Assembly: GCA_938008415.1 (NCBI GenBank)
Contig: CALLKI010000019.1
Coordinates: 1 to 64,000, forward strand
Reading direction: 5' to 3'
From: an uncultured Luteimonas sp.
GTDB lineage: Bacteria > Pseudomonadota > Gammaproteobacteria > Xanthomonadales > Xanthomonadaceae
DNA: 64,000 bases
Shown: in pieces, positions 22,672 through 31,610 of the stretch
Layout of the letters: each line of letters begins with the position of its first letter
Numbering within the stretch: the first letter of the stretch is position 1
Notes under the pieces: model-generated
Databases searched by the model: none
What the model was told of the DNA's origin: nothing
What the model saw: only the letters and a program-made list of their open reading frames with translations
Made by a program: the position numbers and the translations under genes

Positions 22672-24837
22672 ATGGCCGAGGAGTCCCACGTCGACATCGA
22701 ACGCGTGCTGGCCCTGCCGCCGGCGTCCGCGCTGCGCGGGCCGTTGCGCGAGCTGCTGGAATCGGCGGCGCGCGCGCGGCCGCACGCGCGTCTGGACGGC
22801 ACGACCGGGGAGCTGGCCGACACGCTGGAGGCGCTGTGCAGGCTGAACGCCGACGGCGAATCGGTCGCGGCGACGATCCTGTTCGCCGTGCCCGGCTGGG
22901 CCGAGGCGGTCAGGGACGACCTGCCCGGGCGCTTTCCCGGCATCGCGGCGATGCTCGAGGGCCAGCACGCCGCCGGGCAGGTCTGGGCGCTGCACGCCGG
23001 GCGCAGGCGGCCGGGCAACGCCGAGGGCCTGCGCCGGCTGCTGCTGGCGATGGTGCGCGACCTGCGGGTGGTGCCGGTGCTGCTGGCGCGGCAGCTGGCG
23101 CGCATGCGCGCGGCGGCGAAGGATCCGGACGAGGTGCGGCGCCCGCTGGCGCTGCTGACCCGCGACATCCACGCGCCGCTGGCCAACCGCCTGGGCATCT
23201 GGCAGCTGAAGTGGGAGCTGGAGGACCTGGCGTTCCGCTACCTCGAGCCGGAGACCTACCGCCGGATCGCGACGCTGCTGGACGAAAAACGCGCCGACCG
23301 CGAGCGTTACATCGAGCAGGTCAAGCGCGAGCTGGGCGAGGCGCTGGCCGCGCACGGCATCCGCGCCGAGATCAGTGGCCGTCCGAAGCACATCTACAGC
23401 ATCTGGCGGAAGATGCAGAAGAAGAACGTGCCCATCGGCGAGCTGTACGACCTGCGCGCGGTGCGGGTGCTGGTGGACGACGTGGCCACCTGCTATTCCG
23501 CGCTGGGCATCGTGCATTCGCTGTGGACGCCGGTGCCCGGCGAGTTCGACGACTACATCGCACGCCCGAAGAACAACGACTACCGCTCGCTGCACACCGC
23601 GGTCATCGGCCCGGAAGGCAAGACGCTGGAGGTGCAGATCCGCACCTACGAGATGCACGAGCAGGCCGAGCTGGGCGTGGCCGCGCACTGGCGCTACAAG
23701 GAGACCGGCGGATCGCAGCGGCCGTCCGCGGCGAGTGCGGCGATCGACCGCAAGATCGAGTGGATGCGGCGGCTGCTGGAGGCGCATTCCGAGCCCGGTG
23801 GCGACGCCGCGCTGGCGCAGGGCCTCGACGACGAACTGGTCGAGGACCGCGTGTACGCGCTGACCCCGGCGGGCGAGGTGATCGACCTGCCGCAGGGTTC
23901 GACGCCCCTGGACTTCGCCTACCACGTGCACACCATGGTCGGGCACCGCTGCCGTGGCGCCAAGGTGGACGGCCGCATCGTGCCGCTGGACTACAAACTC
24001 CGCAGCGGCGAGCGGGTCGAGATCCTGACCGCGAAGGAACCCGAGCCCAGCCGCGACTGGCTGGTCGCGGCGAACGGCTTCCTCGCCAGCCCGCGCGCGC
24101 GGGAGAAGGTGCGCTCGTGGTTCCACAAACTCGACCGCGAGCGCAACCTGCAGGCCGGGCGCGAGCTGCTGGACCGCGAGCTGCGCCGGCTCGGGTTGAT
24201 GCAGGCCGACCTGGCCCCGGTGCTGCCCAGGTTCAACGTCGCCAGCGTCGACGAACTGCTGGTGCAGATCGCGCTGGGCGACGTCGGCCCGCACCAGGTC
24301 GGGCGGGCGCTGCTCGAGCGCGAGCGCGAGGAGCAGGCGCCGCCTGCGGAGTCCGTGCCGCTGCCGAAGCCGAGGCAGGCGCCGAGGCAGCCGGCCTCGT
24401 CCGCGTTCACCGTGGTCGGGGTGGACAACCTGCTGGTGCAGATCGCCCGTTGCTGCCACCCGCTGCCCGGCGAGGCCATCTCCGGCTACCTGACGCGCGA
24501 GCGCGGGGTGAGCGTGCACCGCGCCGACTGCGCGGCCTTCCTGCGGCTGGCGGCCAGGCAACCGCAGCGCGTGCTGCCGGTCGAGTGGGGCCGCGCGGGG
24601 GGCGGATACGAGGCGGTGGTGGCCGTGGATGCGGTGGACCGCCGGCACCTGCTCAAGGACCTGAGCAACCTGATCGCGCAGGAGGACGCGCACGTGCTGG
24701 AGATCGGCAGCGAGCAGGTGCGTGGCGGGCTGGTCCGCTTCCGCATGCGCCTGCGCGTGCAGGACTACGGACAGCTCAGCCGGCTGCTGGGACGGATTGA
24801 GTCGGTCCCGGGCGTGGAGCGGGCGCAGCGCTGCTGA
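22672..24837 (+). CDS. relA: (p)ppGpp synthetase RelA (GTP pyrophosphokinase)
   Basis: 721 residues. RelA makes (p)ppGpp on stalled ribosomes during amino-acid starvation. The N-terminal hydrolase domain is degenerate: the His-Asp pair needed by SpoT is replaced around ATILFAVPGWAEA. The synthetase domain is intact (ISGRPKHIYSIWRKMQKK, ELYDLRAVRVLV, NNDYRSLHTAV, EVQIRT). It carries EFDDYIARPK, the acidic ExDD form typical of synthetase-only RelA rather than the RxKD of SpoT. Downstream come TGS (VYALTPAGEVIDLPQG, about 395), a Cys/His zinc region (ARCCHPLPGEAISGY), and a C-terminal ACT domain. Confidence 0.95.
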   Translation: MAEESHVDIERVLALPPASALRGPLRELLESAARARPHARLDGTTGELADTLEALCRLNADGESVAATILFAVPGWAEAVRDDLPGRFPGIAAMLEGQHAAGQVWALHAGRRRPGNAEGLRRLLLAMVRDLRVVPVLLARQLARMRAAAKDPDEVRRPLALLTRDIHAPLANRLGIWQLKWELEDLAFRYLEPETYRRIATLLDEKRADRERYIEQVKRELGEALAAHGIRAEISGRPKHIYSIWRKMQKKNVPIGELYDLRAVRVLVDDVATCYSALGIVHSLWTPVPGEFDDYIARPKNNDYRSLHTAVIGPEGKTLEVQIRTYEMHEQAELGVAAHWRYKETGGSQRPSAASAAIDRKIEWMRRLLEAHSEPGGDAALAQGLDDELVEDRVYALTPAGEVIDLPQGSTPLDFAYHVHTMVGHRCRGAKVDGRIVPLDYKLRSGERVEILTAKEPEPSRDWLVAANGFLASPRAREKVRSWFHKLDRERNLQAGRELLDRELRRLGLMQADLAPVLPRFNVASVDELLVQIALGDVGPHQVGRALLEREREEQAPPAESVPLPKPRQAPRQPASSAFTVVGVDNLLVQIARCCHPLPGEAISGYLTRERGVSVHRADCAAFLRLAARQPQRVLPVEWGRAGGGYEAVVAVDAVDRRHLLKDLSNLIAQEDAHVLEIGSEQVRGGLVRFRMRLRVQDYGQLSRLLGRIESVPGVERAQRC

Positions 24838-24870
24838 TGGCGCGATGACGGCGCGTTCAGCGTGCGGGCT

Positions 24871-24876
24871 TATGCT
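24871..24876 (+). promoter_or_regulatory. -10-like TATGCT, predicted leaderless start
   Basis: TATGCT ends 6 bases before the GTG at 24883 and no ribosome site lies between, the same geometry as at ruvB, queE, bioA and the 32203 gene. Confidence 0.4.
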
Positions 24877-24882
24877 TGCCGC

Positions 24883-26448
24883 GTGAACCGGACGCCGCAT
24901 GAACCCCACCGTCGCCATGAGCCGCCACCGGTGGATTTCTCCCGGGTGCGGCTGCGCGAGCCGCAACGGCGGGCCGCCACCGCGGGACGCAGGGCATGGC
25001 GCGGCTGGCTGCTGGCCGGCCCGGCCCTGCTCGTGGTGCTGGTGGTGCTGTTCCGCGGTCCGCTGGCCGACCGCGTGGTGCCCCCGACGCGCGCGCTGCG
25101 GCTCGTCGCCGAGGCCGATGGGGCGCTCGCGGCGGGCCGCCTGACCGCCGCCGACGGCACAGGCGCGCGTGAACTGTTCGAGGCGGCGATCGCGATCGAC
25201 CCCGACCGTCCCGAGGCGCGCGCCGGCCTGGCGCGCGTGGCCGCGGCGGCGCTGGGAAGCGCCCGCGAGGCGCTGGCGCAGGGCCGCCTCGATGATGCGC
25301 GCGCGCTGCTGCGGCTGGCCCGCGAACTGGGGGTGCCGCGCGCCGGGGCCAACGCGCTGGAGGAGGAACTGCGTGCGCGCGAGGCGGCCAGTGCCGGTAT
25401 CGGCGACCTGCTGGCGCGCGCCGACGCGGCGCTCGCGGAAGGCCGTCTCGATGGTGGCGGCGATGCCGCGTTGCCGCTCTATGCCCGCGTCCTCGAACTG
25501 CAGCCGCGCAACGCCGACGCGCTGCGCGGGCGCGAGGACGCCATCGGCGCATTGCTCGATGGCGCGCGGCAGCGGCTGCGCGAGGGCGACCTCGATGCGG
25601 CGGCCACCGCCATCGCCGCGGCGGAGAGATACGACCCTGGCCACGTGGACCTGCCCGATACCCGCGCGCGCCTGACCGAGGAACTGGACACGCTGCGCCG
25701 GGAGGCGGAGGTGGCGCTGGCGCGCGGGCGCGTCGAGCGCGCCACCGGCATCTGGCGCCGGCTGCTCGCCCATGATCCGGCCGACGCGGCCGCGCAGGCC
25801 GGCCTGCGCCGGGTGGCGGAATTGCATGCCGGGCGCGCGCGGCGGCTGGCCGCCGATTTCCGGTTCGGCGAAGCGGAAGCCGAGCTGCGCGCGGCACGGG
25901 ACCTGGCGCCGGACAGCGGGGTGGTGCGCGCCGCCGCCGCCCAGGTCGAACAGTCCCGGCGCGCGTACCGTGCCGCCACGCCCACGGTGCCGGCCGGGGA
26001 GCGCCGCAGGCGCGTGGCGCAACTGTTGCAGGAAGCCGCCGGGGCCGAGGTGCGCGGCGAGCTGCTTTCGCCGCCGGGCGACAGCGCCTGGGACAAGCTG
26101 CGCGCCGCGCAGGCGCTGGCCCCGGACGATCCCGAGGTGCGGGCCGCGGGACTGCGCCTGCTGCCGGCGGCGCGGCGCTGCTTCGACGAGGGGCTGCGCG
26201 CGAACGACCTCGGCCGTGCCGGCAACTGCCTCGACGCGCGCGTGGCGCTCGGCGAGGACGCGCAGGCCATCGCCGCCGCGCGCGGCCGGCTGGCGCAGCG
26301 CTGGCTGGCCATCGCCGACGAACGGCTGGCCGCCGGCAGCATCACGGGCGCGCGTGACGCGCTGGCCATCGCGGAGGGACTGGATCCGGGCGTGCAGGGC
26401 CTGGCCGGGTTCCGCGCCCGCCTGCGGGCGGCGGCGCCTGCCGATTGA
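24883..26448 (+). CDS. Membrane-anchored TPR-like repeat protein of unknown function
   Basis: 521 residues from a GTG at 24883 (an in-frame GTG at 24862 is possible). About 35 basic residues are followed by one membrane helix (GWLLAGPALLVVLVVLF, about residues 38-56). The rest, probably periplasmic, is an Ala/Arg/Leu-rich array of helical repeats with a TPR-like rhythm, for example ELFEAAIAIDPDRPEARAGL, LPLYARVLELQPRNADALRG and LRAAQALAPDDPEVRAAGLR. No enzyme motif is seen. It follows relA by 45 bases and is convergent with the glycosyltransferase gene, with only 6 bases between stops. A scaffold role is possible but unproven. Confidence 0.8.
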   Translation: MNRTPHEPHRRHEPPPVDFSRVRLREPQRRAATAGRRAWRGWLLAGPALLVVLVVLFRGPLADRVVPPTRALRLVAEADGALAAGRLTAADGTGARELFEAAIAIDPDRPEARAGLARVAAAALGSAREALAQGRLDDARALLRLARELGVPRAGANALEEELRAREAASAGIGDLLARADAALAEGRLDGGGDAALPLYARVLELQPRNADALRGREDAIGALLDGARQRLREGDLDAAATAIAAAERYDPGHVDLPDTRARLTEELDTLRREAEVALARGRVERATGIWRRLLAHDPADAAAQAGLRRVAELHAGRARRLAADFRFGEAEAELRAARDLAPDSGVVRAAAAQVEQSRRAYRAATPTVPAGERRRRVAQLLQEAAGAEVRGELLSPPGDSAWDKLRAAQALAPDDPEVRAAGLRLLPAARRCFDEGLRANDLGRAGNCLDARVALGEDAQAIAAARGRLAQRWLAIADERLAAGSITGARDALAIAEGLDPGVQGLAGFRARLRAAAPAD

Positions 26449-26454
26449 GGGCGC

Positions 26455-27759
26455 TCAGGCCGGGCGCGCCGCCGCGTCGCGGAGGATGGCGTCGAGCCGG
26501 CGCGCCAACGCCTGCCAGCTGCATTCGTCCACGTCCGCGGCATCCAGCCGAAGGCCTTCGTCGAGCCGGCCTTCGGTGTGGGCCTGCGCCAGCGCGCGCA
26601 GGCGCGCGGCGATCGCACCGGCGTCGTGCCGTTCCACCCAGCCGCGCCGCAGCGCCCGGATGCGTGCGGCGACCGGGTCGTCGTGGTTGGCCAGGTGCAG
26701 GACCGGCCGGCCCGCGCCGAGGTATTCGTAGAACTTGCCCGGGATCTGCACTGGGTCGTCGTTGGCGAGGTTGACCAGCACGCCGGCCCGCCGCTGCAGC
26801 GCCATCGCCGACAGGTGTGGCAGGAAGCCGAGCAGGCGGATGCGCTCCGGGCAGGCGCTGGCCGCGGCCAGCACGTATTCCGGCACCGTGACCGAGGCGA
26901 TGTTCAGCCGCACGCCCGGGGTGGCGGCCACCGCCTCGAGCAGGGCGTCGATGCGGCGGAACGCGTACAGGGTGCCGGTGTAGAGCAGTTCCAGCCGGCC
27001 GGGGTCGAACACGCCGCCGGCCGCGGGCAGCACGGGCGTACGGTCGAAGCCCTGGGTCAGCACGTGGATGCCGTGGTTGCGGCCGTGGCGTTCGCGCAGC
27101 AGCGTGGCGGTGGCCTCGGTGGTGACGATGATGCCCGTGGCCTTCGCGCACACCGCGCGTTCGATGCGGCGCGCGCGCCGTTGCCAGCGGCGCGGCGTGT
27201 ACGGCGCAAGCACCGGGTCGCCGAGGTCCGCGACCCAGGGGATGCCGCGGTTGGCGACGTCCAGTGCCAGCTCCAGCGTGGTCGCGGGCTCGTGGGAGCT
27301 GACGATGACGTCGAAGCGGTGGCGGTCGAGCAGGCGGCGCAGCTCGCGCCGGCCCCAGGGCCGCCATTCGCCGCGGATGTCGGGGAAGTGCATCCGGGCC
27401 GCGACCGCCTGCACCACCTCGGAGACCCGCTGTTTCCAGTTGCGCGGCGGACGCAGCGCCGTCACCCCGGCCGCCCGCGTTCCACCGTCCGGTGGTGCCT
27501 GCGGTGTTGCGGGTCTGGGGTGGCGCCTGCGGTATTCGCGGTGGAAGGCCAGTGCGCCGCGCACCAGGCCCGCGAAGGTGCGGTGCACGTGCAGGCCTTC
27601 CGGCAGTGCCGGCAGCCCAGGGGTCTCGCCGCCGAGGTCCACGGTGAGCACGTGGACTTCGTGGCCCAGCGCATGCAGCTCGCGTGCCAGGTAGGTCCAG
27701 CGCAGCGACTGCGGCGAGGGACTGGGCGGGAACTCGTAGGCGATGAGCAGGATCCGCAT
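26455..27759 (-). CDS. GT4-family glycosyltransferase
   Basis: 434 residues from the ATG at 27759 (MRILLIAYEFPPSPSPQSLR, a classic GT-B N-terminus). A longer frame to 27867 overlaps the upstream gene and is rejected. The N-terminal Rossmann domain has LARELHALGHEVHVLTVD and a VSSHEPATTLELA segment. The C-terminal half shows GTLYAFRRIDALLEAV and the donor-binding EYLGAGRPVLHLANHDDPVAARIRAL region, with Glu in place for nucleotide-sugar binding. It transfers a sugar from a nucleotide donor to an unknown acceptor. It is 5 bases downstream of another GT4 gene. Confidence 0.88.
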   Translation of the reverse strand: MRILLIAYEFPPSPSPQSLRWTYLARELHALGHEVHVLTVDLGGETPGLPALPEGLHVHRTFAGLVRGALAFHREYRRRHPRPATPQAPPDGGTRAAGVTALRPPRNWKQRVSEVVQAVAARMHFPDIRGEWRPWGRRELRRLLDRHRFDVIVSSHEPATTLELALDVANRGIPWVADLGDPVLAPYTPRRWQRRARRIERAVCAKATGIIVTTEATATLLRERHGRNHGIHVLTQGFDRTPVLPAAGGVFDPGRLELLYTGTLYAFRRIDALLEAVAATPGVRLNIASVTVPEYVLAAASACPERIRLLGFLPHLSAMALQRRAGVLVNLANDDPVQIPGKFYEYLGAGRPVLHLANHDDPVAARIRALRRGWVERHDAGAIAARLRALAQAHTEGRLDEGLRLDAADVDECSWQALARRLDAILRDAAARPA

Positions 27760-27764
27760 CGGGC

Positions 27765-29045
27765 TCAGGTGTCTCCGGCGAAGGTGGCCGCGAGCGTGGC
27801 GCGTGCGGCGTCGAAGGAGAAGTGCCGGCGCACGTTGGCGATGCCGTTGGCCGAGAGCCGGTCCCACAGCGCATCGTCGGTGAGCAGGCGCGCCACGGCC
27901 GCGGCGAACGATTCCGCGTCATCGGCGACGAGCGCGTCCTCGCCGTCGCGCAGGTGCATGCCCTCGGCGGCGCACGTGGTGACCACGGCGGGCAGGCCGT
28001 GCGCCATGTACTGGTTGACCTTGCCCTTCACCCCGGCGCCGAAGCGCAGCGGGGCGACGCCAGCGCGGCACGACGCGAGCAGCGGCGCCAAGTCGGGCAC
28101 GTGGCCGTGCGCGACCACGTGCGGGCAAGCGCGGTCGCCGACCACCCCGCGGGTGCCGTCGCCGGCCACGTGGAAGACGCAACCGGGGAGGACTTCGCGC
28201 ACACGCGGCAGGATTTCGTCGAGCATCCAGTTGATCGCGTCCACGTTCGGCGGGTGGCCTGCGCCGCCGACGAACAGCAGGCCACTTCGGCCCTCGCGGG
28301 GCGGCACCTCGCCCGCGATGGCGTGGATGTTCGGCAGCACGAGCACGCGCGCGGCGGGCAGCAGTCCGCGCAGCAGTTCGCGTTCGGCCCCGCTGACCAC
28401 CCAGGCCACGTCGGCCTCCGAGATCGCCCGCAGCTCGCGGGCGCGGGTCGCGCGTGCCAGCCGCGCCAGGGTGCGGTCGCCGCGCAGTTCCGCCTCGCGC
28501 TGCTCGCGCAGGAAGTGCAGGTCCACGGTGTCGAGCACCACGCGTACCCGCGGCGCGACCGTGCGCGCGAGGGGAATGAGGAATTCGCCGAGGTGGTAGC
28601 GGCTGACGATGAGGGCGTCGAATCCGGGCAGGTGGCGGCGGAACCAGGCCAGGTGGCCGCCTGCATCCGGGCCGCAGTGCACGGTGACGCCCAGCTCCCG
28701 CAGGTCGTCGGTGTAGCGGCCGGCGTCGGCGCGGTCGTCGGGAAGGAAGTCCACGGCGTGGCCTTCCTCCAGCAGCAGCCGCATCAGGTTGAAGGCACGC
28801 AGGGAGCCGGAATCGCGGTCCGGCCGAGGCGTGGTGGTGTCCACGAGGAGGATGCGTTTGCCGCCCGGCGCAGGCTGGCGCGGCGCGGTGGCCGGGCGCG
28901 GGCCGGCGGGCGCCACGGGGCCGGGCGAGGCACCCTGGAGCGCGCGCCGCAGGAACCCGTGCAGCCCCTTGCCGTGCAGGGTGATCCGCGCCCGGTGCAG
29001 GCGTGAACCCAGCCGGCGCAGGTGGTACGTCAACGCATCGGGCAC
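27765..29045 (-). CDS. GT4-family glycosyltransferase with N-terminal extension
   Basis: 426 residues from a GTG at 29045; an in-frame ATG at 29132 would add 29 residues but crowds the mrcB promoter. About 55 basic residues precede the Rossmann core, which starts GKRILLVDTTTPRPDRDSGS (about 57). Further hallmarks are AFNLMRLLLEEGHAVDFL, VLDTVDLHFLREQR, the hinge LLFVGGAGHPPNVDAINWML, and the donor-site FGAGVKGKVNQYMAHGLPAV. This domain set fits GT4 enzymes of surface polysaccharide or protein glycosylation. It forms a two-gene unit with the next GT4 gene. No polymerase or flippase lies nearby, so the glycan is unknown. Confidence 0.85.
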   Translation of the reverse strand: MPDALTYHLRRLGSRLHRARITLHGKGLHGFLRRALQGASPGPVAPAGPRPATAPRQPAPGGKRILLVDTTTPRPDRDSGSLRAFNLMRLLLEEGHAVDFLPDDRADAGRYTDDLRELGVTVHCGPDAGGHLAWFRRHLPGFDALIVSRYHLGEFLIPLARTVAPRVRVVLDTVDLHFLREQREAELRGDRTLARLARATRARELRAISEADVAWVVSGAERELLRGLLPAARVLVLPNIHAIAGEVPPREGRSGLLFVGGAGHPPNVDAINWMLDEILPRVREVLPGCVFHVAGDGTRGVVGDRACPHVVAHGHVPDLAPLLASCRAGVAPLRFGAGVKGKVNQYMAHGLPAVVTTCAAEGMHLRDGEDALVADDAESFAAAVARLLTDDALWDRLSANGIANVRRHFSFDAARATLAATFAGDT

Positions 29046-29107
29046 GATCCGGTTCCGCTCGCTGAATGGTGGACGACCGTGGCGCCGGCGCGCGCCCGGG
29101 GCTGCGC

Positions 29108-29113
29108 TAGACT
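29108..29113 (+). promoter_or_regulatory. -10-like TAGACT upstream of mrcB
   Basis: TAGACT lies 61 bases before the mrcB ATG in the divergent gap. The same hexamer serves the 32203 gene. No certain -35 is visible. Confidence 0.35.
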
Positions 29114-29174
29114 CGACGGCCACTCCTTCCATTGTCGCATCCCCGGACGATCCGTTGGCGCGGATCCGGACTCC

Positions 29175-31610
29175 ATGGCCAGCATCGATTACGACGAAGA
29201 CGAGCTCGACCACGACGGCGACGGGGAAGACGGAGGGCCTGGCTGGCGCCGCCGGCTGTTGACGTGGGCGCTTGCCGCGCTCGGCCTCGGGCTGGGCTTC
29301 CTCGTTCCCTACGTGCTCTACCTCAACCACCAGGTCGGCGAACGTTTCGGCGCGTTGCGCTGGCAGGAGCCGACCCGCGTGTACGCGCGCCCGCTGCGGC
29401 TGTCGCCGGGCATGGCGATGGACGAGCAGACGCTGCGAATCGAGCTCGACGCCGCCGCCTACCAGGAAGGCGACGGCCAGCGCCCGGGCACCTACCGGCA
29501 CGAGGGCCCGCGCTGGATCATCGCCAGCCGCGGTTTCCGCGACGTGGATGGCGAGGTCGCGCCGAGCCGGATCGAGGTGGTGCTTTCCGGCGGCCGCGTG
29601 GCGTCGGTGCGCGACCTGGTCGGCAAGCGCGCGGTGAAGTCGGTGCGGCTCGACGCCGCGCGCATCGCCACGCTGTACGGCCAGAACCAGGAGGAGCGGC
29701 GGCTGGTGCGCGTGGGGGACGTGCCGCGGCTGCTCACCGACACGCTGCAGGCGGTCGAGGACCGCGACTTCGCGCACCACTTCGGCATTGACATCAGCGG
29801 CATGGTGCGTGCCGCGCTGGTCAACCTGCGGACGATGGAAAAGCGCCAGGGCGCGAGCACGCTCACCCAGCAGCTGGCGCGCAGCGGCCTGCTCGGCATC
29901 GGCCGCGAGCAGACCTGGAGCCGCAAGTTCAACGAGATCCTGTACGCGCTGATCATCGAGGCGCGTTACAGCAAGGGCACGATCCTCGAGGCCTACCTCA
30001 ACCAGGTCTACCTCGGCCAGCGTGGCGCGCAGGCGATCCATGGCGTCGCCGCCGGCGCCGAGTTCTGGTTCGGGCGCCGGCTGGAGGATCTCGACACCGA
30101 GCACATCGCGCTGCTGGTCGGGATGATCCGCGGACCCTCGTACTACGACCCGCGCCGCCACCCGGAGCGGGCGAAGCAGCGGCGCGACTTCGTGCTGGCG
30201 AACATGCTCGAGACCGGGCTGATCGACCGCCGGGAATACGAGCGCGCGCTCGCGGCGCCGCTGGGCATCACTTCCTCGCCCGGCAACGTCGCCGCCAACC
30301 GTTTCCCGGCCTACGTGGACCTGGTGCGCCGCCAGCTGGCGCGGGACTATCCCGCGGACGCGCTGCAGGGCGCGGGGCTGACCGTGATGACCGGCATGTC
30401 GCCCTCGGCGCAGGCCTATGCCGAGGCCGCGATCACGCGCACGCTGCAGTCGCTGCAGAATGGCAAGCGCCCGCCGCTGCAGGCGGGCCTGGTGGTGACC
30501 GACGTGCACGGCGGCGAGGTGCTGGCCGTGGTCGGCAGCGGCCAGCCGGCGGAGCACGGCTTCAACCGCGCCGTGGAGGCGCACCGCCCGGTCGGCTCGC
30601 TGCTCAAGCCGTTCGTCTACCTGCTTGCACTGGCGCGCCCGGCGAAGTATTCGCTGGCCACCTGGGTGGACGACTCGCCGGTCACGGTCACCCTGGACAA
30701 CGGCCGGCGCTGGACCCCGAAGAATTCCGACGGCCGCAGCCATGGCAGCGTGCGCCTGATCGACGCGCTGGCGCAGTCCTACAACCAGGCTACGGTGCGC
30801 GTGGGCATGGACGTCGGCCCGCAGGCGCTGGCCGACCTGGTGCGCGCTCTCTCCGGCGTGCGCGCCGAGCCGAATCCCGCCCTGATCCTCGGTTCCATGG
30901 ACCAGAGCCCGTACGCGATGGCGCAGCTGTACCAGTTCCTCGCCTCCGGCGGGCAGATCCAGCCGCTGCGCGCGGTGCGCGGCGTGCTCGACGCGGAAGG
31001 GCGCGTGCTCAGCCGCTACGACCGCAAGCCCGCGCCCGCGACCGAGGGCGACACGATCGCCGCGCGGCTGGTGACGCTGGCGCTGCAGCACGCGGTGACC
31101 TCGGGCACGGGGCGGCAGTTGCTGAACGACGGCCTGGGCAGGCTGGGCGTGGCCGGCAAGACCGGCACCAGCAACGACGGCCGTGACAGCTGGTTCGCGG
31201 GCTGGACAGGCGACCACCTGGCGGTGGTCTGGGTGGGCAACGACCGGAACGAACAGACCGGCCTGTACGGCGCGACCGGTGCCATGCGCGTGTGGTCGGG
31301 GATCTTCTCGCGCCTGCCGAGCGCACCGCTGCGGGTCGCCGACAAAGGCCTGGAGTGGCACTGGGTGGTGGATTCGCACGCGACTGACGCCGACTGCCCC
31401 GGCGCGCGGCGGTTCGCCTTCGTCTCCGGCTACGCGCCGCCGTACCAGCCGTGCACGCCGCTGCCTGATCCGTTCGCGCTCCCGCAGGAGGCACCGGGGC
31501 AGCAGGAGCCGCAGCAGGAGCGGCGCCGCGGCTGGCGCGAATGGTTCGGCATCGGCCGGCGCGGGGAGTCGCCACCGGCGCAGCAGGCCCCGACACAGGA
31601 GCAACCATGA
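29175..31610 (+). CDS. mrcB: Penicillin-binding protein 1B (bifunctional peptidoglycan synthase)
   Basis: 811 residues from the ATG at 29175, with an acidic cytoplasmic N-terminus. One membrane helix (LLTWALAALGLGLGFLVPYVLYL, about 32-54) precedes the UB2H-like region and the GT51 glycosyltransferase domain (QAVEDRDFAHHFGIDISGM with the catalytic Glu, QGASTLTQQLARS, EAYLNQVYLGQRG). The transpeptidase has the SxxK motif in RPVGSLLKPFVYL, SYNQATVRVG and KTGTSNDGRDSWFAGW. It builds and cross-links peptidoglycan. The Gln/Arg-rich C-terminal tail overlaps the next gene by ATGA. CpoB encoded in this window is its known regulator in E. coli. Confidence 0.96.
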   Translation: MASIDYDEDELDHDGDGEDGGPGWRRRLLTWALAALGLGLGFLVPYVLYLNHQVGERFGALRWQEPTRVYARPLRLSPGMAMDEQTLRIELDAAAYQEGDGQRPGTYRHEGPRWIIASRGFRDVDGEVAPSRIEVVLSGGRVASVRDLVGKRAVKSVRLDAARIATLYGQNQEERRLVRVGDVPRLLTDTLQAVEDRDFAHHFGIDISGMVRAALVNLRTMEKRQGASTLTQQLARSGLLGIGREQTWSRKFNEILYALIIEARYSKGTILEAYLNQVYLGQRGAQAIHGVAAGAEFWFGRRLEDLDTEHIALLVGMIRGPSYYDPRRHPERAKQRRDFVLANMLETGLIDRREYERALAAPLGITSSPGNVAANRFPAYVDLVRRQLARDYPADALQGAGLTVMTGMSPSAQAYAEAAITRTLQSLQNGKRPPLQAGLVVTDVHGGEVLAVVGSGQPAEHGFNRAVEAHRPVGSLLKPFVYLLALARPAKYSLATWVDDSPVTVTLDNGRRWTPKNSDGRSHGSVRLIDALAQSYNQATVRVGMDVGPQALADLVRALSGVRAEPNPALILGSMDQSPYAMAQLYQFLASGGQIQPLRAVRGVLDAEGRVLSRYDRKPAPATEGDTIAARLVTLALQHAVTSGTGRQLLNDGLGRLGVAGKTGTSNDGRDSWFAGWTGDHLAVVWVGNDRNEQTGLYGATGAMRVWSGIFSRLPSAPLRVADKGLEWHWVVDSHATDADCPGARRFAFVSGYAPPYQPCTPLPDPFALPQEAPGQQEPQQERRRGWREWFGIGRRGESPPAQQAPTQEQP

